A DNA stretch of 64,000 bases. It comes from Streptomyces sp. TRM64462 (GTDB taxonomy: Bacteria; Actinomycetota; Actinomycetes; Streptomycetales; Streptomycetaceae). This document shows, one piece after another, positions 8,098 to 17,261 of the stretch; positions within the stretch are counted from its first letter, which is position 1; each line of letters opens with the position of its first letter. Location of the stretch: assembly GCF_013362995.1 (NCBI RefSeq), contig NZ_JABWDV010000381.1, positions 1 through 64,000 of the forward strand, in the 5' to 3' direction. A model generated the notes under the pieces. That model saw only the letters and a program-made list of their open reading frames with translations. It did no database searches and was not told where the DNA came from. Made by a program: the position numbers and the translations under genes.

Positions 8098-8280
8098 TTG
8101 CTGCGTTGCACCGAACGTACCCACCCGGTGCGTTCCGGGCGGCGCTCGCTCGCTGCGACACATACATTAGCGCAAGCAGGGGGGTGCTCCGCCAATCGGT
8201 ATCCCCCCGGCCTGCCCGGGCGACCCCCGGCCCACACGGGGCGGGCGGACGGCACCGAGACCTACGGAAGGGTGGCAGCC

Positions 8281-8580
8281 ATGCGGTACAAGCTCACGTT
8301 CGTCATCGGACTGGCCGTCGGGTACGTCCTGGGAACCAGGGCGGGACGGGAGCGGTACGAACAGCTCCGGAAGTCGGCGCGGCAGCTCTCGGAGAACCCC
8401 GCCGTGCGCAACGCCGCCGAAACCGCGGCGCAGACCGGCCGGGAGGTGGCCGGGCGGGCGTACAACGCGGTGAGTGAGAAGGTCGGCGACCGGATGCCGG
8501 AGTCGGTCGGCGAGCGGATGCGCGCGTTCCGCGACCGTGGCCAGGGCGTCGAGGACGACTGGGGCACCAGCAACACCTGA
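8281..8580 (+). CDS. YtxH-like small membrane-anchored protein
   Basis: The 99-aa protein starts MRYKLTFVIGLAVGYVLGTR, one N-terminal membrane segment with a GxxxG-like glycine pattern, followed by an amphipathic charged helix (AGRERYEQLRKSARQL) and a polar tail. This is the YtxH-type layout often seen in Streptomyces. Function is unknown; members are linked to stress or the cell envelope. GGAAGGG lies about 8 nt before the ATG. The 183-bp gap upstream, between it and the tRNAs, shows no other gene. Confidence 0.75.
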   Translation: MRYKLTFVIGLAVGYVLGTRAGRERYEQLRKSARQLSENPAVRNAAETAAQTGREVAGRAYNAVSEKVGDRMPESVGERMRAFRDRGQGVEDDWGTSNT

Positions 8581-8635
8581 GGCGGCCGCGACGGGCGGGT
8601 CGGATACCGGGTGGAGTGCGGCAGAATCTTCTCCC

Positions 8636-10075
8636 ATGGGGATAGTCGCCGGGTTGGACAGTTCGTCGGGTTTCACGCGCATCGTCGTCTGCGACACGGA
8701 CACGGGCGCCGTTCTGCGTCAGGGCTACGCCGCCCATCCCGTCGAGCCGAAGGCCACGGAGGTCGATCCGCAGGCGTGGCTGCTGTCGCTCGGTGAGGCG
8801 GCGACGGGCGGGCTCCTCGAAGGAGTGCAGGCCATCGGCGTATCGGCGCAGCAGCACGGGGTCGTGCCGCTGGACCGCGAGGGCGCCCCGGTGCGGGCCG
8901 CGCTGGTGGGCAACGACAAGCGGGCGCAGGTCGCCGCCGCGGATCTGATCGAGGCCCTGGGCGGCCGGCAGGCCTGGGCGGAGGCGGTGGGCTGCGTACC
9001 GCAGGCGGCGCAGCCGGTGGCGAAGCTGCGGTGGCTGGCGCGGACCGACCCGGAGGCGGCGCGGCGGGTGGCCGTGGTGCTCCAGCCGCACGACTGGCTC
9101 GTGTGGCAGCTCCTGGGGCGGCCCGCGCGCCGGACCACGGACCGCGGGGGCGCGTCGGGCACCGGCTACTGGTCGCCGGCCTCCGGCTCGTACCGGCCCG
9201 ACCTGGTGGAGCTGGCGCTCGGGCACCAGGCGGCGCTGCCCGAGGTGCTCGGGCCGGCGGAGGCCGCGGGCATGACGCCGGAGGGGTTGCTGATCTCGGC
9301 CGGTACGGGCGAGACCATGGCGGCGGCGCTGGGTCTCGGGCTCGGTCTGGGCGATGCCGTGGTGTCGCTGGGGGCGTCGGGTTCGGTGATGGCGGTGCAT
9401 CACGAGGCGCTGGCGGATCCGCAGGGGCTGACCACGGCGTTCGCGGACGCGGCGGGGACGCATCTGCCGGTGGTCCACACCTCGAACGCGGTGCGGGCGC
9501 TGCGCGGTACGGCGGAGCTGCTGGGTGTGGAGAGCCTGGAGGAGCTGTCGGCGCTGGCGCTGAAGTCGACGCCGGGCGCGTCGGGTCTTGTGCTGCTGCC
9601 GTACCTGGAGGGTGAGCGGACGCCGCGGCTGCCGCACACGGCGGGGACGCTGAGCGGGCTGCGGCGTGAGTCGATGAAGCCGGAGCACCTGGCGCGGGCG
9701 GCGTTCGAGGGCATGTTGTGCTCGCTCGCCGACGCGATGGACGTGCTGCGGCGGCGCGGCGTCGCGGTGCACCGGGTGTTCCTGCTGGGGGCGGCCGCCG
9801 GGCTGCCGGCGGTGCAGGCGGCCGCGCCGGCGATCTTCGGGGCGCAGGTCGTGGTGCCGCAGCCCGCGGACTACGCGGCACTCGGTGCGGCGCGGCAGGC
9901 GGCGTGGGCGCTCGGCGTGGCGCAGGGGTCGTCGGCGCCGCACACTCCGCCGGCGTGGCAGTCCGCGGCGATGCAGGTCTTCGAACCGGGCGACGAGATC
10001 CCGGTGGGGCAGGCGGTGCGGCAGCAGTACGCGGCAACGCGGGACCAGCTGCATCCGGGGGCGTTCACCGCGTAG
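8636..10075 (+). CDS. FGGY-family carbohydrate kinase (xylulokinase-like)
   Basis: The 479-aa sugar kinase has the N-terminal ATP/sugar site GLDSSSGFTRIVVCDTDTG, the substrate loop AIGVSAQQHGVVPLD, a central DWLVWQL, and the C-terminal nucleotide motifs VVSLGASGSV and VFLLGAAAGLPAVQ. The overall pattern is closest to xylulokinases. Some canonical glycine positions differ, so the sugar is uncertain. ATG 8636 opens MGIVAGLDSSSG. There is no clear Shine-Dalgarno; CAGAAT lies 8 nt upstream, which could be a -10 for a near-leaderless message. Sugar isomerase or transporter genes are not adjacent. Confidence 0.8.
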   Translation: MGIVAGLDSSSGFTRIVVCDTDTGAVLRQGYAAHPVEPKATEVDPQAWLLSLGEAATGGLLEGVQAIGVSAQQHGVVPLDREGAPVRAALVGNDKRAQVAAADLIEALGGRQAWAEAVGCVPQAAQPVAKLRWLARTDPEAARRVAVVLQPHDWLVWQLLGRPARRTTDRGGASGTGYWSPASGSYRPDLVELALGHQAALPEVLGPAEAAGMTPEGLLISAGTGETMAAALGLGLGLGDAVVSLGASGSVMAVHHEALADPQGLTTAFADAAGTHLPVVHTSNAVRALRGTAELLGVESLEELSALALKSTPGASGLVLLPYLEGERTPRLPHTAGTLSGLRRESMKPEHLARAAFEGMLCSLADAMDVLRRRGVAVHRVFLLGAAAGLPAVQAAAPAIFGAQVVVPQPADYAALGAARQAAWALGVAQGSSAPHTPPAWQSAAMQVFEPGDEIPVGQAVRQQYAATRDQLHPGAFTA

Positions 10076-10135
10076 GCCGCCATCGCGTGGGGCGCCGTCG
10101 GGTGGGGCGCCATCGCGTGGAGCGCCACCGCGTGG
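10076..10135 (+). repeat. Four tandem 15-bp repeats directly after the kinase stop
   Basis: The unit is close to GGCGCCATCGCGTGG and occurs at 10076-10090, 10091-10105, 10106-10120 and 10121-10135, with a few substitutions. It abuts the TAG stop of the sugar kinase and fills much of the gap to the ABC exporter. Confidence 0.85.
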
Positions 10136-10265
10136 GCGCCGGCGCCGCAGGCCGGCGCGGGCGGCGGCGGGTCACGAGCGGCACCCGGGTGATTCGTCGT
10201 ACCGCAGGCCGGGTCTGTGGAAAACCCGGTCGTCCCAGTCAGGGGCGCGGGTGATAGTGGGACCC

Positions 10266-11999
10266 GTGCTCATTCAACTTCTACGCAATCATCTGGGGCC
10301 GTACAAACGGCCCATAGCGCTGCTGGTGGCGCTCCAGCTGGTGCAGACGTGCGCGACGCTCTATCTGCCGACGCTGAACGCCGACATCATCGACAACGGT
10401 GTCGTGCGGGGGGACACCGGCTACATCCTGCGGTTCGGCGGTCTCATGATCGCCGTGTCGCTGGTGCAGGTCGCCGGGAACGTCGGCGCGGTCTATTACG
10501 GGGCGCGGACGGCGGCGGCGCTCGGGCGGGACGTGCGGGCGGCGATCTACGGGCGGGTGCAGTCGTTCTCGGCGCGCGAGGTGGGTCTGTTCGGGGCGCC
10601 CTCGCTGATCACCCGCACCACCAATGACGTCCAGCAGGTGCAGATGCTGGTCCTCATGGCGTTCACGCTGATGGTGTCGGCGCCGATCATGTGCGTGGGC
10701 GGTGTCGTCCTGGCGCTGGGGCAGGACGTGCCGCTGTCCGGGGTGCTGCTGGCGGTGGTGCCGGTGCTCGGCGTCTCCGTGTCGCTGATCGTCCGGCGGA
10801 TGCGGCCGCTGTTCCGGTCGATGCAGGAGCGGCTCGACGATGTGAACCGCGTGCTGCGCGAGCAGATCACCGGCAACCGGGTCATTCGCGCGTTCGTCCG
10901 GGACGGCTATGAAAGGGAGCGGTTCAAGGGCGGCAACGACCGGCTGACGGACATGTCGATGGCGGCGGGCCGGCTGATGGCGCTGATGTTCCCGACGGTG
11001 ATGACTGTTGTGAACGTGTCCAGTGTCGCGGTCGTCTGGTTCGGTGCCCACCGGATCGACAGCGGTGACATGCAGATCGGTGCGCTGACGGCGTTCCTGG
11101 CCTATCTGATGCAGATCGTGATGGCCGTGATGATGGCCACGTTCATGTTCATGATGGTGCCGCGTGCGGAGGTGTGCGCCGAGCGCATCGAGGACGTGCT
11201 GCGGACGGAGACCAGTGTGCTGCCGCCGGTGGCGCCGGTGCGGGAGCTGACGCGCCACGGGCATCTGGAGATACGGGGCGCGGACTTCCGCTACCCGGGC
11301 GCGGAGGAGCCGGTGCTGCGCGCGGTCGACCTGGTGGCGCGGCCGGGTGAGACCACGGCGGTGATCGGGTCGACGGGCAGTGGCAAGTCCACGCTGCTGG
11401 GCCTGGTGCCGCGGCTGTTCGACGCGACGGGCGGCGAGGTCCTCGTCGACGGGGTGGACGTACGGGACCTCGATCCGGCGCTGACGGCGCGGACGGTGGG
11501 ACTGGTCCCGCAGAAGCCGTACCTCTTCTCCGGGACGGTGGCGACGAACCTGCGGTACGGGCGGCCCGACGCGACCGACGACGAGCTGTGGCACGCGCTG
11601 GAGGTGGCCCAGGCCGCCGACTTCGTGCGGGCCCTGGAGGGCGGCCTGAACGCGCCGGTCAACCAGGGCGGTACGAATGTGTCGGGCGGGCAGCGGCAGC
11701 GGCTGGCGATCGCGCGGACGCTGGTGCAGCGGCCGGAGATCTATCTCTTCGACGACTCGTTCTCGGCGCTGGACTACGAGACGGACGCGCTGCTGCGGGC
11801 GGCGCTGGCGCGGGAGACGGCCGAGGCGACGGTGGTGATCGTGGCGCAGCGCGTGGCGACCATCCGGGACGCGGACCGGATCGTGGTCCTCGACGAGGGC
11901 CGCGTGGTGGGGACGGGCCGGCACCACGAACTGATGCAGACCAATGAGACGTACCGGGAGATCGTGCTCTCCCAGCTGACCGAGGCGGAGGCTGCCTGA
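10266..11999 (+). CDS. ABC exporter half-transporter, subunit with degenerate ATP site
   Basis: The 577-aa protein has an N-terminal six-helix exporter domain (about residues 15-310) and a C-terminal ATPase. Walker A is GSTGSGKST (about 367), the signature is the canonical VSGGQRQRLA (about 472), and Walker B is IYLFDDSFSALD (about 492). The residue after Walker B is Asp instead of the catalytic Glu, and the switch position reads VIVAQR, Gln instead of His. Such changes mark the non-hydrolysing site of heterodimeric exporters. GTG 10266 lies 7 nt after GATAGT with no Shine-Dalgarno. The stop overlaps the next start (TGATG). The substrate is unknown. Confidence 0.88.
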   Translation: MLIQLLRNHLGPYKRPIALLVALQLVQTCATLYLPTLNADIIDNGVVRGDTGYILRFGGLMIAVSLVQVAGNVGAVYYGARTAAALGRDVRAAIYGRVQSFSAREVGLFGAPSLITRTTNDVQQVQMLVLMAFTLMVSAPIMCVGGVVLALGQDVPLSGVLLAVVPVLGVSVSLIVRRMRPLFRSMQERLDDVNRVLREQITGNRVIRAFVRDGYERERFKGGNDRLTDMSMAAGRLMALMFPTVMTVVNVSSVAVVWFGAHRIDSGDMQIGALTAFLAYLMQIVMAVMMATFMFMMVPRAEVCAERIEDVLRTETSVLPPVAPVRELTRHGHLEIRGADFRYPGAEEPVLRAVDLVARPGETTAVIGSTGSGKSTLLGLVPRLFDATGGEVLVDGVDVRDLDPALTARTVGLVPQKPYLFSGTVATNLRYGRPDATDDELWHALEVAQAADFVRALEGGLNAPVNQGGTNVSGGQRQRLAIARTLVQRPEIYLFDDSFSALDYETDALLRAALARETAEATVVIVAQRVATIRDADRIVVLDEGRVVGTGRHHELMQTNETYREIVLSQLTEAEAA

Positions 12000-13933
12000 T
12001 GGCCGGTCCGGGTGGACGGATGATGGCGGCCGGGGGCGGACCCGGCGACCGGTCCATGGACTTCAAGGGATCGTTCAAGCGGCTGCTGCGGCAGCTGGCG
12101 CCGGAGCGGGCCACGCTGTGGCTGATGCTCCTGGCGGGCGTGGCGAGCGTCGCGCTGTCGGTCGTGGGGCCGATGATCCTCGGCCGGGCGACGGACCTGG
12201 TGTTCGCCGGCGTCGTGGGGCGCGGGATGGACGAGGGCCGTACGAAGGCGGAGGTGCTGGAGGCGCTGCGGGCGCGGGGCGACGACGGGCTCGCGGACAT
12301 GCTGTCGGGCGTGGACTTCACGCCCGGGCTCGGCATCGACTTCGGGGCCGTACGGGACGTGCTGCTGCTGGTGCTCGTGGTGTACGTGGCGGCGGGGCTG
12401 CTGATGCTGGTGTCGACGCGGCTGTCGGTGCGGGTGATCAACCGGACCGTGTACCGGCTGCGGGAGGATGTCCAGGCGAAGCTGGAGCGGCTTCCGCTGG
12501 CGTACTTCGACCGGGCGAAGCGCGGTGAGGTGCTGAGCCGGGCGACGAACGACATCGACAACATCGGCCAGACCATGCAGCAGACGATGGGGCAGCTCAT
12601 CAACTCGGCGCTGACCATCGTGGGTGTGCTGGTGATGATGTTCTGGATCTCGCCGCTGCTGGCGCTGGTGGCGCTGGTGACGGTGCCGCTGTCGGTGGTC
12701 GTGGCGGCCTGGGTCGGCAAGCGTTCGCAGCCGCAGTTCGTGGCGCAGTGGGGGGCGACGGGCAGGGTGAGCGGCCATGTCGAGGAGATGTTCACGGGGC
12801 ACACCCTGGTGAAGGTCTTCGGCCGGCAGGAGGAGGCCGCGGCCGAGTTCCGTGAGCACAACGAGGAGCTGTACGAGGCGGGGTTCCGGGCGCAGTTCAA
12901 CAGCGGGCTGATGCAGCCGCTGATGTTCTTCGTGTCGAACATCAACTATGTGCTGGTCGCGGTGGTCGGCGGGCTGCGGGTGGCGTCGGGCACGCTGTCC
13001 ATCGGTGATGTGCAGGCGTTCATCCAGTACTCGCGGCAGTTCTCGATGCCGCTGACGCAGGTCGCGTCGATGGCGAACCTGGTGCAGTCCGGGGTGGCGT
13101 CGGCGGAGCGGGTGTTCGAGCTGCTGGACGCGGACGAGCAGCCGGAGTCGCCGGCGCTGGAGCGGCCGGCGGAGGTGCGCGGCGCGGTGACGCTGGACCG
13201 GGTGTCGTTCCGCTACGACCCGGAGAAGCCGCTGATCGAGGATCTGTCGGTGGAGGTGAGGCCGGGTCAGACGGTGGCGATCGTCGGTCCGACGGGCGCA
13301 GGCAAGACGACTCTGGTGAACCTGCTGATGCGGTTCTACGAGGTGACGGGCGGCAGGATCCTGCTCGACGGGGTCGATGTGGGCCGGATGTCGCGCGAGG
13401 AGCTGCGGTCGGGCATCGGCATGGTGCTCCAGGACACCTGGCTGTTCGGCGGGACGATCGCGGAGAACATCGCGTACGGCGCGGCGCCGGGGCGCGAGGT
13501 GACGCGGGCGGAGATCGAGGCGGCCGCGCGGGCCGCGCACGCCGACCGGTTCATCCGCACGCTGCCCGACGGGTACGACACGGTCATCGACGACGAGGGC
13601 GCGGGCGTCAGCGCGGGTGAGAAGCAGCTGATCACCATTGCCCGGGCGTTCCTGTCGGATCCGGTGATCCTGGTGCTCGACGAGGCGACGAGCTCGGTGG
13701 ACACGAGGACGGAGGTGCTGATCCAGAAGGCGATGGCGCGGCTCGCCCACGGGCGGACGAGCTTCGTGATCGCGCATCGGCTGTCGACGATCCGCGACGC
13801 CGACGTGATCCTGGTGATGGAGGACGGTTCCATCGTCGAGCAGGGCACGCACGCGGAGCTGTTGGCGGCGGAGGGCACGTACGCGCGCCTGTACGCGGCG
13901 CAGTTCGCGCAGGCGGTGGCCGAGGTCGACTGA
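11999..13933 (+). CDS. ABC exporter half-transporter, catalytic partner subunit
   Basis: The 644-aa partner has an extended N-terminus and a loop after the first helix (residues 70-115), then the exporter domain and an ATPase. Walker A is GPTGAGKTT (about 430), Walker B has canonical LVLDEATSSVD (about 557) with catalytic Glu, and the switch is IAHRLST. Its signature is VSAGEKQL, not LSGGQ. It therefore supplies the catalytic Walker motifs while the upstream subunit supplies the good signature, giving one active ATP site per heterodimer. It is coupled by a 1-bp overlap. The end is convergent with hrdA. Confidence 0.9.
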   Translation: MAGPGGRMMAAGGGPGDRSMDFKGSFKRLLRQLAPERATLWLMLLAGVASVALSVVGPMILGRATDLVFAGVVGRGMDEGRTKAEVLEALRARGDDGLADMLSGVDFTPGLGIDFGAVRDVLLLVLVVYVAAGLLMLVSTRLSVRVINRTVYRLREDVQAKLERLPLAYFDRAKRGEVLSRATNDIDNIGQTMQQTMGQLINSALTIVGVLVMMFWISPLLALVALVTVPLSVVVAAWVGKRSQPQFVAQWGATGRVSGHVEEMFTGHTLVKVFGRQEEAAAEFREHNEELYEAGFRAQFNSGLMQPLMFFVSNINYVLVAVVGGLRVASGTLSIGDVQAFIQYSRQFSMPLTQVASMANLVQSGVASAERVFELLDADEQPESPALERPAEVRGAVTLDRVSFRYDPEKPLIEDLSVEVRPGQTVAIVGPTGAGKTTLVNLLMRFYEVTGGRILLDGVDVGRMSREELRSGIGMVLQDTWLFGGTIAENIAYGAAPGREVTRAEIEAAARAAHADRFIRTLPDGYDTVIDDEGAGVSAGEKQLITIARAFLSDPVILVLDEATSSVDTRTEVLIQKAMARLAHGRTSFVIAHRLSTIRDADVILVMEDGSIVEQGTHAELLAAEGTYARLYAAQFAQAVAEVD

Positions 13934-14050
13934 CCTTGTCGACTGACCGTACGTTCGGCGTCGCGTTCGGTGCCGCCTTCGAGAAGCGGGACGGCGAGGA
14001 GCGTGAGGCCGGGAGGTAGCGCCGTCGTCCTGGTCCGGGGCGACGCGGGG

Positions 14051-15130
14051 TCAGTCGAGGTATCCGCGGAGCTGGTCGGCGAAGGTGTGGTCCCGCAGTT
14101 TGCTGAGGGTCTTGGACTCGATCTGGCGGATGCGTTCGCGTGTCACGCCGAAGATGCGTCCTATCTCCTCCAGGGTGCGGGGCCGGCCGTCGGCCAGGCC
14201 GTAGCGGAGCTGCACGACCTTGCGTTCGCGTTCCCCGAGCGTGGACAGGACCGCTTCCAGGTGCTCCCGCAGCAGCAGGAACGCGGCGGACTCCACGGGG
14301 GACGCGGCGTCGCCGTCCTCGATGAGGTCGCCGAGGGCGACGTCGTCCTCCTCGCCGACGGGGGCGTGCAGGGACACCGGTTCCTGGGCGAGCCTCAGGA
14401 CCTCGCCGATGCGTTCGGGCGGCAGGTCGAGGTGGGCGGCGACTTCCTCGGCGGTGGGCTCCTGGCCGTGCTCCTGGAGCATCCGCCGCTGGACGCGGAT
14501 GACGCGGTTGATCAGCTCGACGACATGGACGGGGACGCGGATGGTCCGGGCCTGGTCGGCGAGGGCCCGGGACATCGCCTGGCGGATCCACCAGGTGGCG
14601 TACGTCGAGAACTTGTAGCCGCGGGCGTAGTCGAACTTCTCGACGGCCCTGATCAGGCCCAGGTTGCCCTCCTGGACCAGGTCGAGCATGGTCAGGCCGC
14701 GGCCGACGTAGCGCTTGGCGACGGAGACGACGAGGCGCAGGTTCGCCTCGATGAGGCGGCGCTTGGCCATGCGGCCCATGACGACGAGGGTGTCCAGGTC
14801 GACGGCGAGCTGGGAGTCGAGGTCGGGGGCGGGGGTGCAGGCGAGTTTCGCCTCGGCGAAGAGGCCGGCTTCGACGCGGCGGGCCAGTTCGACTTCCTCG
14901 GCGGCGGTGAGGAGGGGGATGCGGCCGATCTCGCGGAGGTACTGGCGGAACAGGTCCGAAGAGGGGCCGGCGCTGCCGGTGGTGCCGGTCGGGCCGGTGG
15001 TGGCACCCGCGGCCGTGGCACGCCCGGGCGGGGGCTCGGGCAGCTCCAGCAACTCCGGTAGGCCGTCGGGCAGCGGCGGTTCGGGCTGCTTCGGGAGGGT
15101 GACGGCGGGGCTCACGGTCTGGGTCTGCAC
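14051..15130 (-). CDS. hrdA: Group 2 RNA polymerase sigma factor, HrdA type
   Basis: The 359-aa sigma-70 protein has region 1.2 ([20 protein letters not shown], about 59), region 2 with the -10 recognition helix (about 130-190, [19 protein letters not shown]), region 3, and region 4 with [20 protein letters not shown]. It lacks the long acidic/basic N-terminal extension of the principal HrdB and has a Pro-rich 50-residue leader. Position next to dnaG supports HrdA rather than HrdC or HrdD. HrdA is dispensable in S. coelicolor. GTG 15130 has GGAGGT 7 nt upstream. The 117-bp gap to the convergent ABC gene shows no clear terminator. Confidence 0.82.
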   Translation of the reverse strand: MQTQTVSPAVTLPKQPEPPLPDGLPELLELPEPPPGRATAAGATTGPTGTTGSAGPSSDLFRQYLREIGRIPLLTAAEEVELARRVEAGLFAEAKLACTPAPDLDSQLAVDLDTLVVMGRMAKRRLIEANLRLVVSVAKRYVGRGLTMLDLVQEGNLGLIRAVEKFDYARGYKFSTYATWWIRQAMSRALADQARTIRVPVHVVELINRVIRVQRRMLQEHGQEPTAEEVAAHLDLPPERIGEVLRLAQEPVSLHAPVGEEDDVALGDLIEDGDAASPVESAAFLLLREHLEAVLSTLGERERKVVQLRYGLADGRPRTLEEIGRIFGVTRERIRQIESKTLSKLRDHTFADQLRGYLD

Positions 15131-15280
15131 GGGGGCGACCTCCAGGTGATCGCTGCCGGATCGGGGGCGGCGGTCTCACGCACCGCACCCCAGTGTGGGG
15201 TACGACACATCGCTGCCACGAGGGGCGTGCGCCCACTTTTTGAGCCGGTGCGTGACCGCGCGGTTACCGGTGCGGGGGCC

Positions 15281-15307
15281 GGTTCCGCCGGTTCCGCCGG
15301 TTCCGCT
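15281..15307. repeat. Three 9-bp tandem repeats between hrdA and dnaG
   Basis: GGTTCCGCC occurs at 15281, 15290 and, with one change, 15299. It lies in the 198-bp gap between dnaG and hrdA, where the hrdA promoter would be expected. I see no convincing -35/-10. Confidence 0.7.
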
Positions 15308-15328
15308 GCCCGGCAGGAGGATCAGGGG

Positions 15329-17221
15329 TCAGAGGGCGGTGGCGCCTTGGTTGCGGAGGGACTGGGCGTACTGCTGGAGGACCCAGAGTTCGTTCTGGAC
15401 GGCGGCCAGGTGGTCGGGGGCGGCGTGGGTGCCGAGGCGGGTGAGGGTGCCCTGGACCTCGCGGACGCGGCGGTCGACGGCGCGGAGGCGGACCTGGACC
15501 AGCTGCTCGCCCGCGTAGGTCTCGTCGACCGTGCGGGCCAGGACGGCCTCGACGGCCAGTTCCGTCACCAGGGCGCGGAGTGTGTCGTCCGGGGCGGCCT
15601 CACGGACGCGGGCCAGGTAGTCCGGGGTGTTGTCCACGCCCTGCGCGGCGCCGCCCGCCTCGGCGATCGTCCGGCGGACGGCGGCGTACGGCGGGGCCGT
15701 GAACTCGTCGGCGCCGTACGCGTCGAAGGCCGGGGACACCAGCGCCGGGTACTGGAGCGCCAGCTTCAGCAGTTCGCGTTCCGTGCGGTGCGCCGGGCTG
15801 CGCAGGTTCAGGGCGGGGCCCGAGAAGGCCGGCGTGGAGGGGGCCGTCCGGTAGGGGGCTGTCGCCCTCGGAGACTGCTTGCCCTGGTTCTCCCGGGACC
15901 AGCGGGCCAGTTGCGCGACGCGTTTCACCACGAACTGGGTGTCCAGGATGCCGAGCATGCCCGCCAGTTCCACCGCCACCTCGTGCTGCGAGGCGACGTT
16001 CTTGATGCGGGCCACGATGGGGGCCGCCTCGTCCAGCGCGGCGGCGCGGCCGGCCGGGGTCTCCAGGTCGTACCGGTTCACGATCTGGCGCAGCGCGAAC
16101 TCGAACAGCGGGGTGCGCGGCTCGACCAGCTCCTGCACCGCCTCGTCGCCCTTGACCAGCCGCAGCTCGCAGGGGTCCATGCCGTCGGGCGCGATGGCGA
16201 TGTACGTCTCGGCGGCGAACTTCTGGTCGTCCTCGAAGGCGCGCAGGGCGGCTTTCTGGCCGGCCGCGTCGCCGTCGAAGGTGAAGATGACGCGGGCCGA
16301 GCCGTTGTCCATCAGCAGCCGGCGGAGGATCTTGATGTGGTCGCCGCCGAAGGCGGTGCCGCAGGTGGCGATGGCCGTCGTCACGCCGGCGAGGTGGCAG
16401 GCCATGACGTCCGTGTAACCCTCGACGACCACGGCGCGGCTGGACTTGGCGATGTCCTTCTTCGCCAGGTCGATGCCGTACAGGACCTGCGACTTGCGGT
16501 AGACGGGGGTCTCGGGCGTGTTCAGGTACTTGGGCCCGTTGTCGTCGTCGCGGAGCCGGCGCGCGCCGAAGCCGACGACATCGCCGCCGACGTCGCGGAT
16601 GGGCCACATCAGGCGGCCGCGGAAGCGGTCGATGGGGCCGCGGCGGCCGTCCTGGGAGAGTCCGGAGAGGATCAGCTCCTTGTCCGAGAAGCCCTTGCCG
16701 CGCAGGTAGCGGGTGAGGTGGTCCCATCCGGCGGGGCTGTAGCCGACGCCGAAGTGCCGGGCGGCGGCCTGGTCGAAGCCGCGCTCGGCGAGGAAGCGGC
16801 GCCCGATCTCGGCCTCGGCGCCGTCGAGCTGCTCCGCGTAGTACTGGGCGGCGGCCTTGTGCGCCTCGATCAGGCGGATGCGCTCGCCGCGCTGGTGCGT
16901 GGGGTTGTAGCCGCCCTCCTCGTACCGGAGGGTGATGCCGGCGCGGGCGGCGAGCCGTTCGACCGTCTCCGAGAAGGAGAGGTGGTCGATCTTCATGACG
17001 AAGGCGATGGTGTCCCCGCCCTCCTGGCAGCCGAAGCAGTGGAAGAGACCCTTGCTGGGGCTGACCTGGAAGGAGGGGGACTTCTCGTCGTGGAAGGGGC
17101 ACAGACCCTTGAGGTTGCCGCCGCCGGCGTTGCGCAGCTGGAGGTACTCGGACACGACGGCATCGATCGGGACGGCGTCCCGCACCGCCTTCACGTCGTC
17201 ATCGTTGATCCTGCCTGCCAC
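15329..17221 (-). CDS. dnaG: DNA primase DnaG
   Basis: The 630-aa replication primase makes RNA primers for lagging-strand synthesis. The N-terminal CHC2 zinc domain shows CPFHDEKSPSF...CFGC (residues 41-65). The TOPRIM core shows VVVEGYTDVMA (about 264) and FTFDGDAAGQ (about 311). The C-terminal part is the DnaB-helicase-binding region. Length is normal for actinobacteria. GTG 17221 is the start. It lies 40 bp downstream of a flavoprotein gene and upstream of hrdA, giving a primase-sigma order like a macromolecular-synthesis operon but with no rpsU. Confidence 0.97.
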   Translation of the reverse strand: MAGRINDDDVKAVRDAVPIDAVVSEYLQLRNAGGGNLKGLCPFHDEKSPSFQVSPSKGLFHCFGCQEGGDTIAFVMKIDHLSFSETVERLAARAGITLRYEEGGYNPTHQRGERIRLIEAHKAAAQYYAEQLDGAEAEIGRRFLAERGFDQAAARHFGVGYSPAGWDHLTRYLRGKGFSDKELILSGLSQDGRRGPIDRFRGRLMWPIRDVGGDVVGFGARRLRDDDNGPKYLNTPETPVYRKSQVLYGIDLAKKDIAKSSRAVVVEGYTDVMACHLAGVTTAIATCGTAFGGDHIKILRRLLMDNGSARVIFTFDGDAAGQKAALRAFEDDQKFAAETYIAIAPDGMDPCELRLVKGDEAVQELVEPRTPLFEFALRQIVNRYDLETPAGRAAALDEAAPIVARIKNVASQHEVAVELAGMLGILDTQFVVKRVAQLARWSRENQGKQSPRATAPYRTAPSTPAFSGPALNLRSPAHRTERELLKLALQYPALVSPAFDAYGADEFTAPPYAAVRRTIAEAGGAAQGVDNTPDYLARVREAAPDDTLRALVTELAVEAVLARTVDETYAGEQLVQVRLRAVDRRVREVQGTLTRLGTHAAPDHLAAVQNELWVLQQYAQSLRNQGATAL

Positions 17222-17261
17222 GCGGAGATTCTACGAGGCGGACGGGCCCCTCCAGCCCGGT

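Noticed and set aside
16408-16430. Possible TTA (bldA-dependent) codons, for example GGGTTACAC in dnaG
   Set aside because: In the TTA trinucleotides I checked within genes the frame reads GGT-TAC, TCT-TAC or similar, so none is a TTA codon. The check was not exhaustive.
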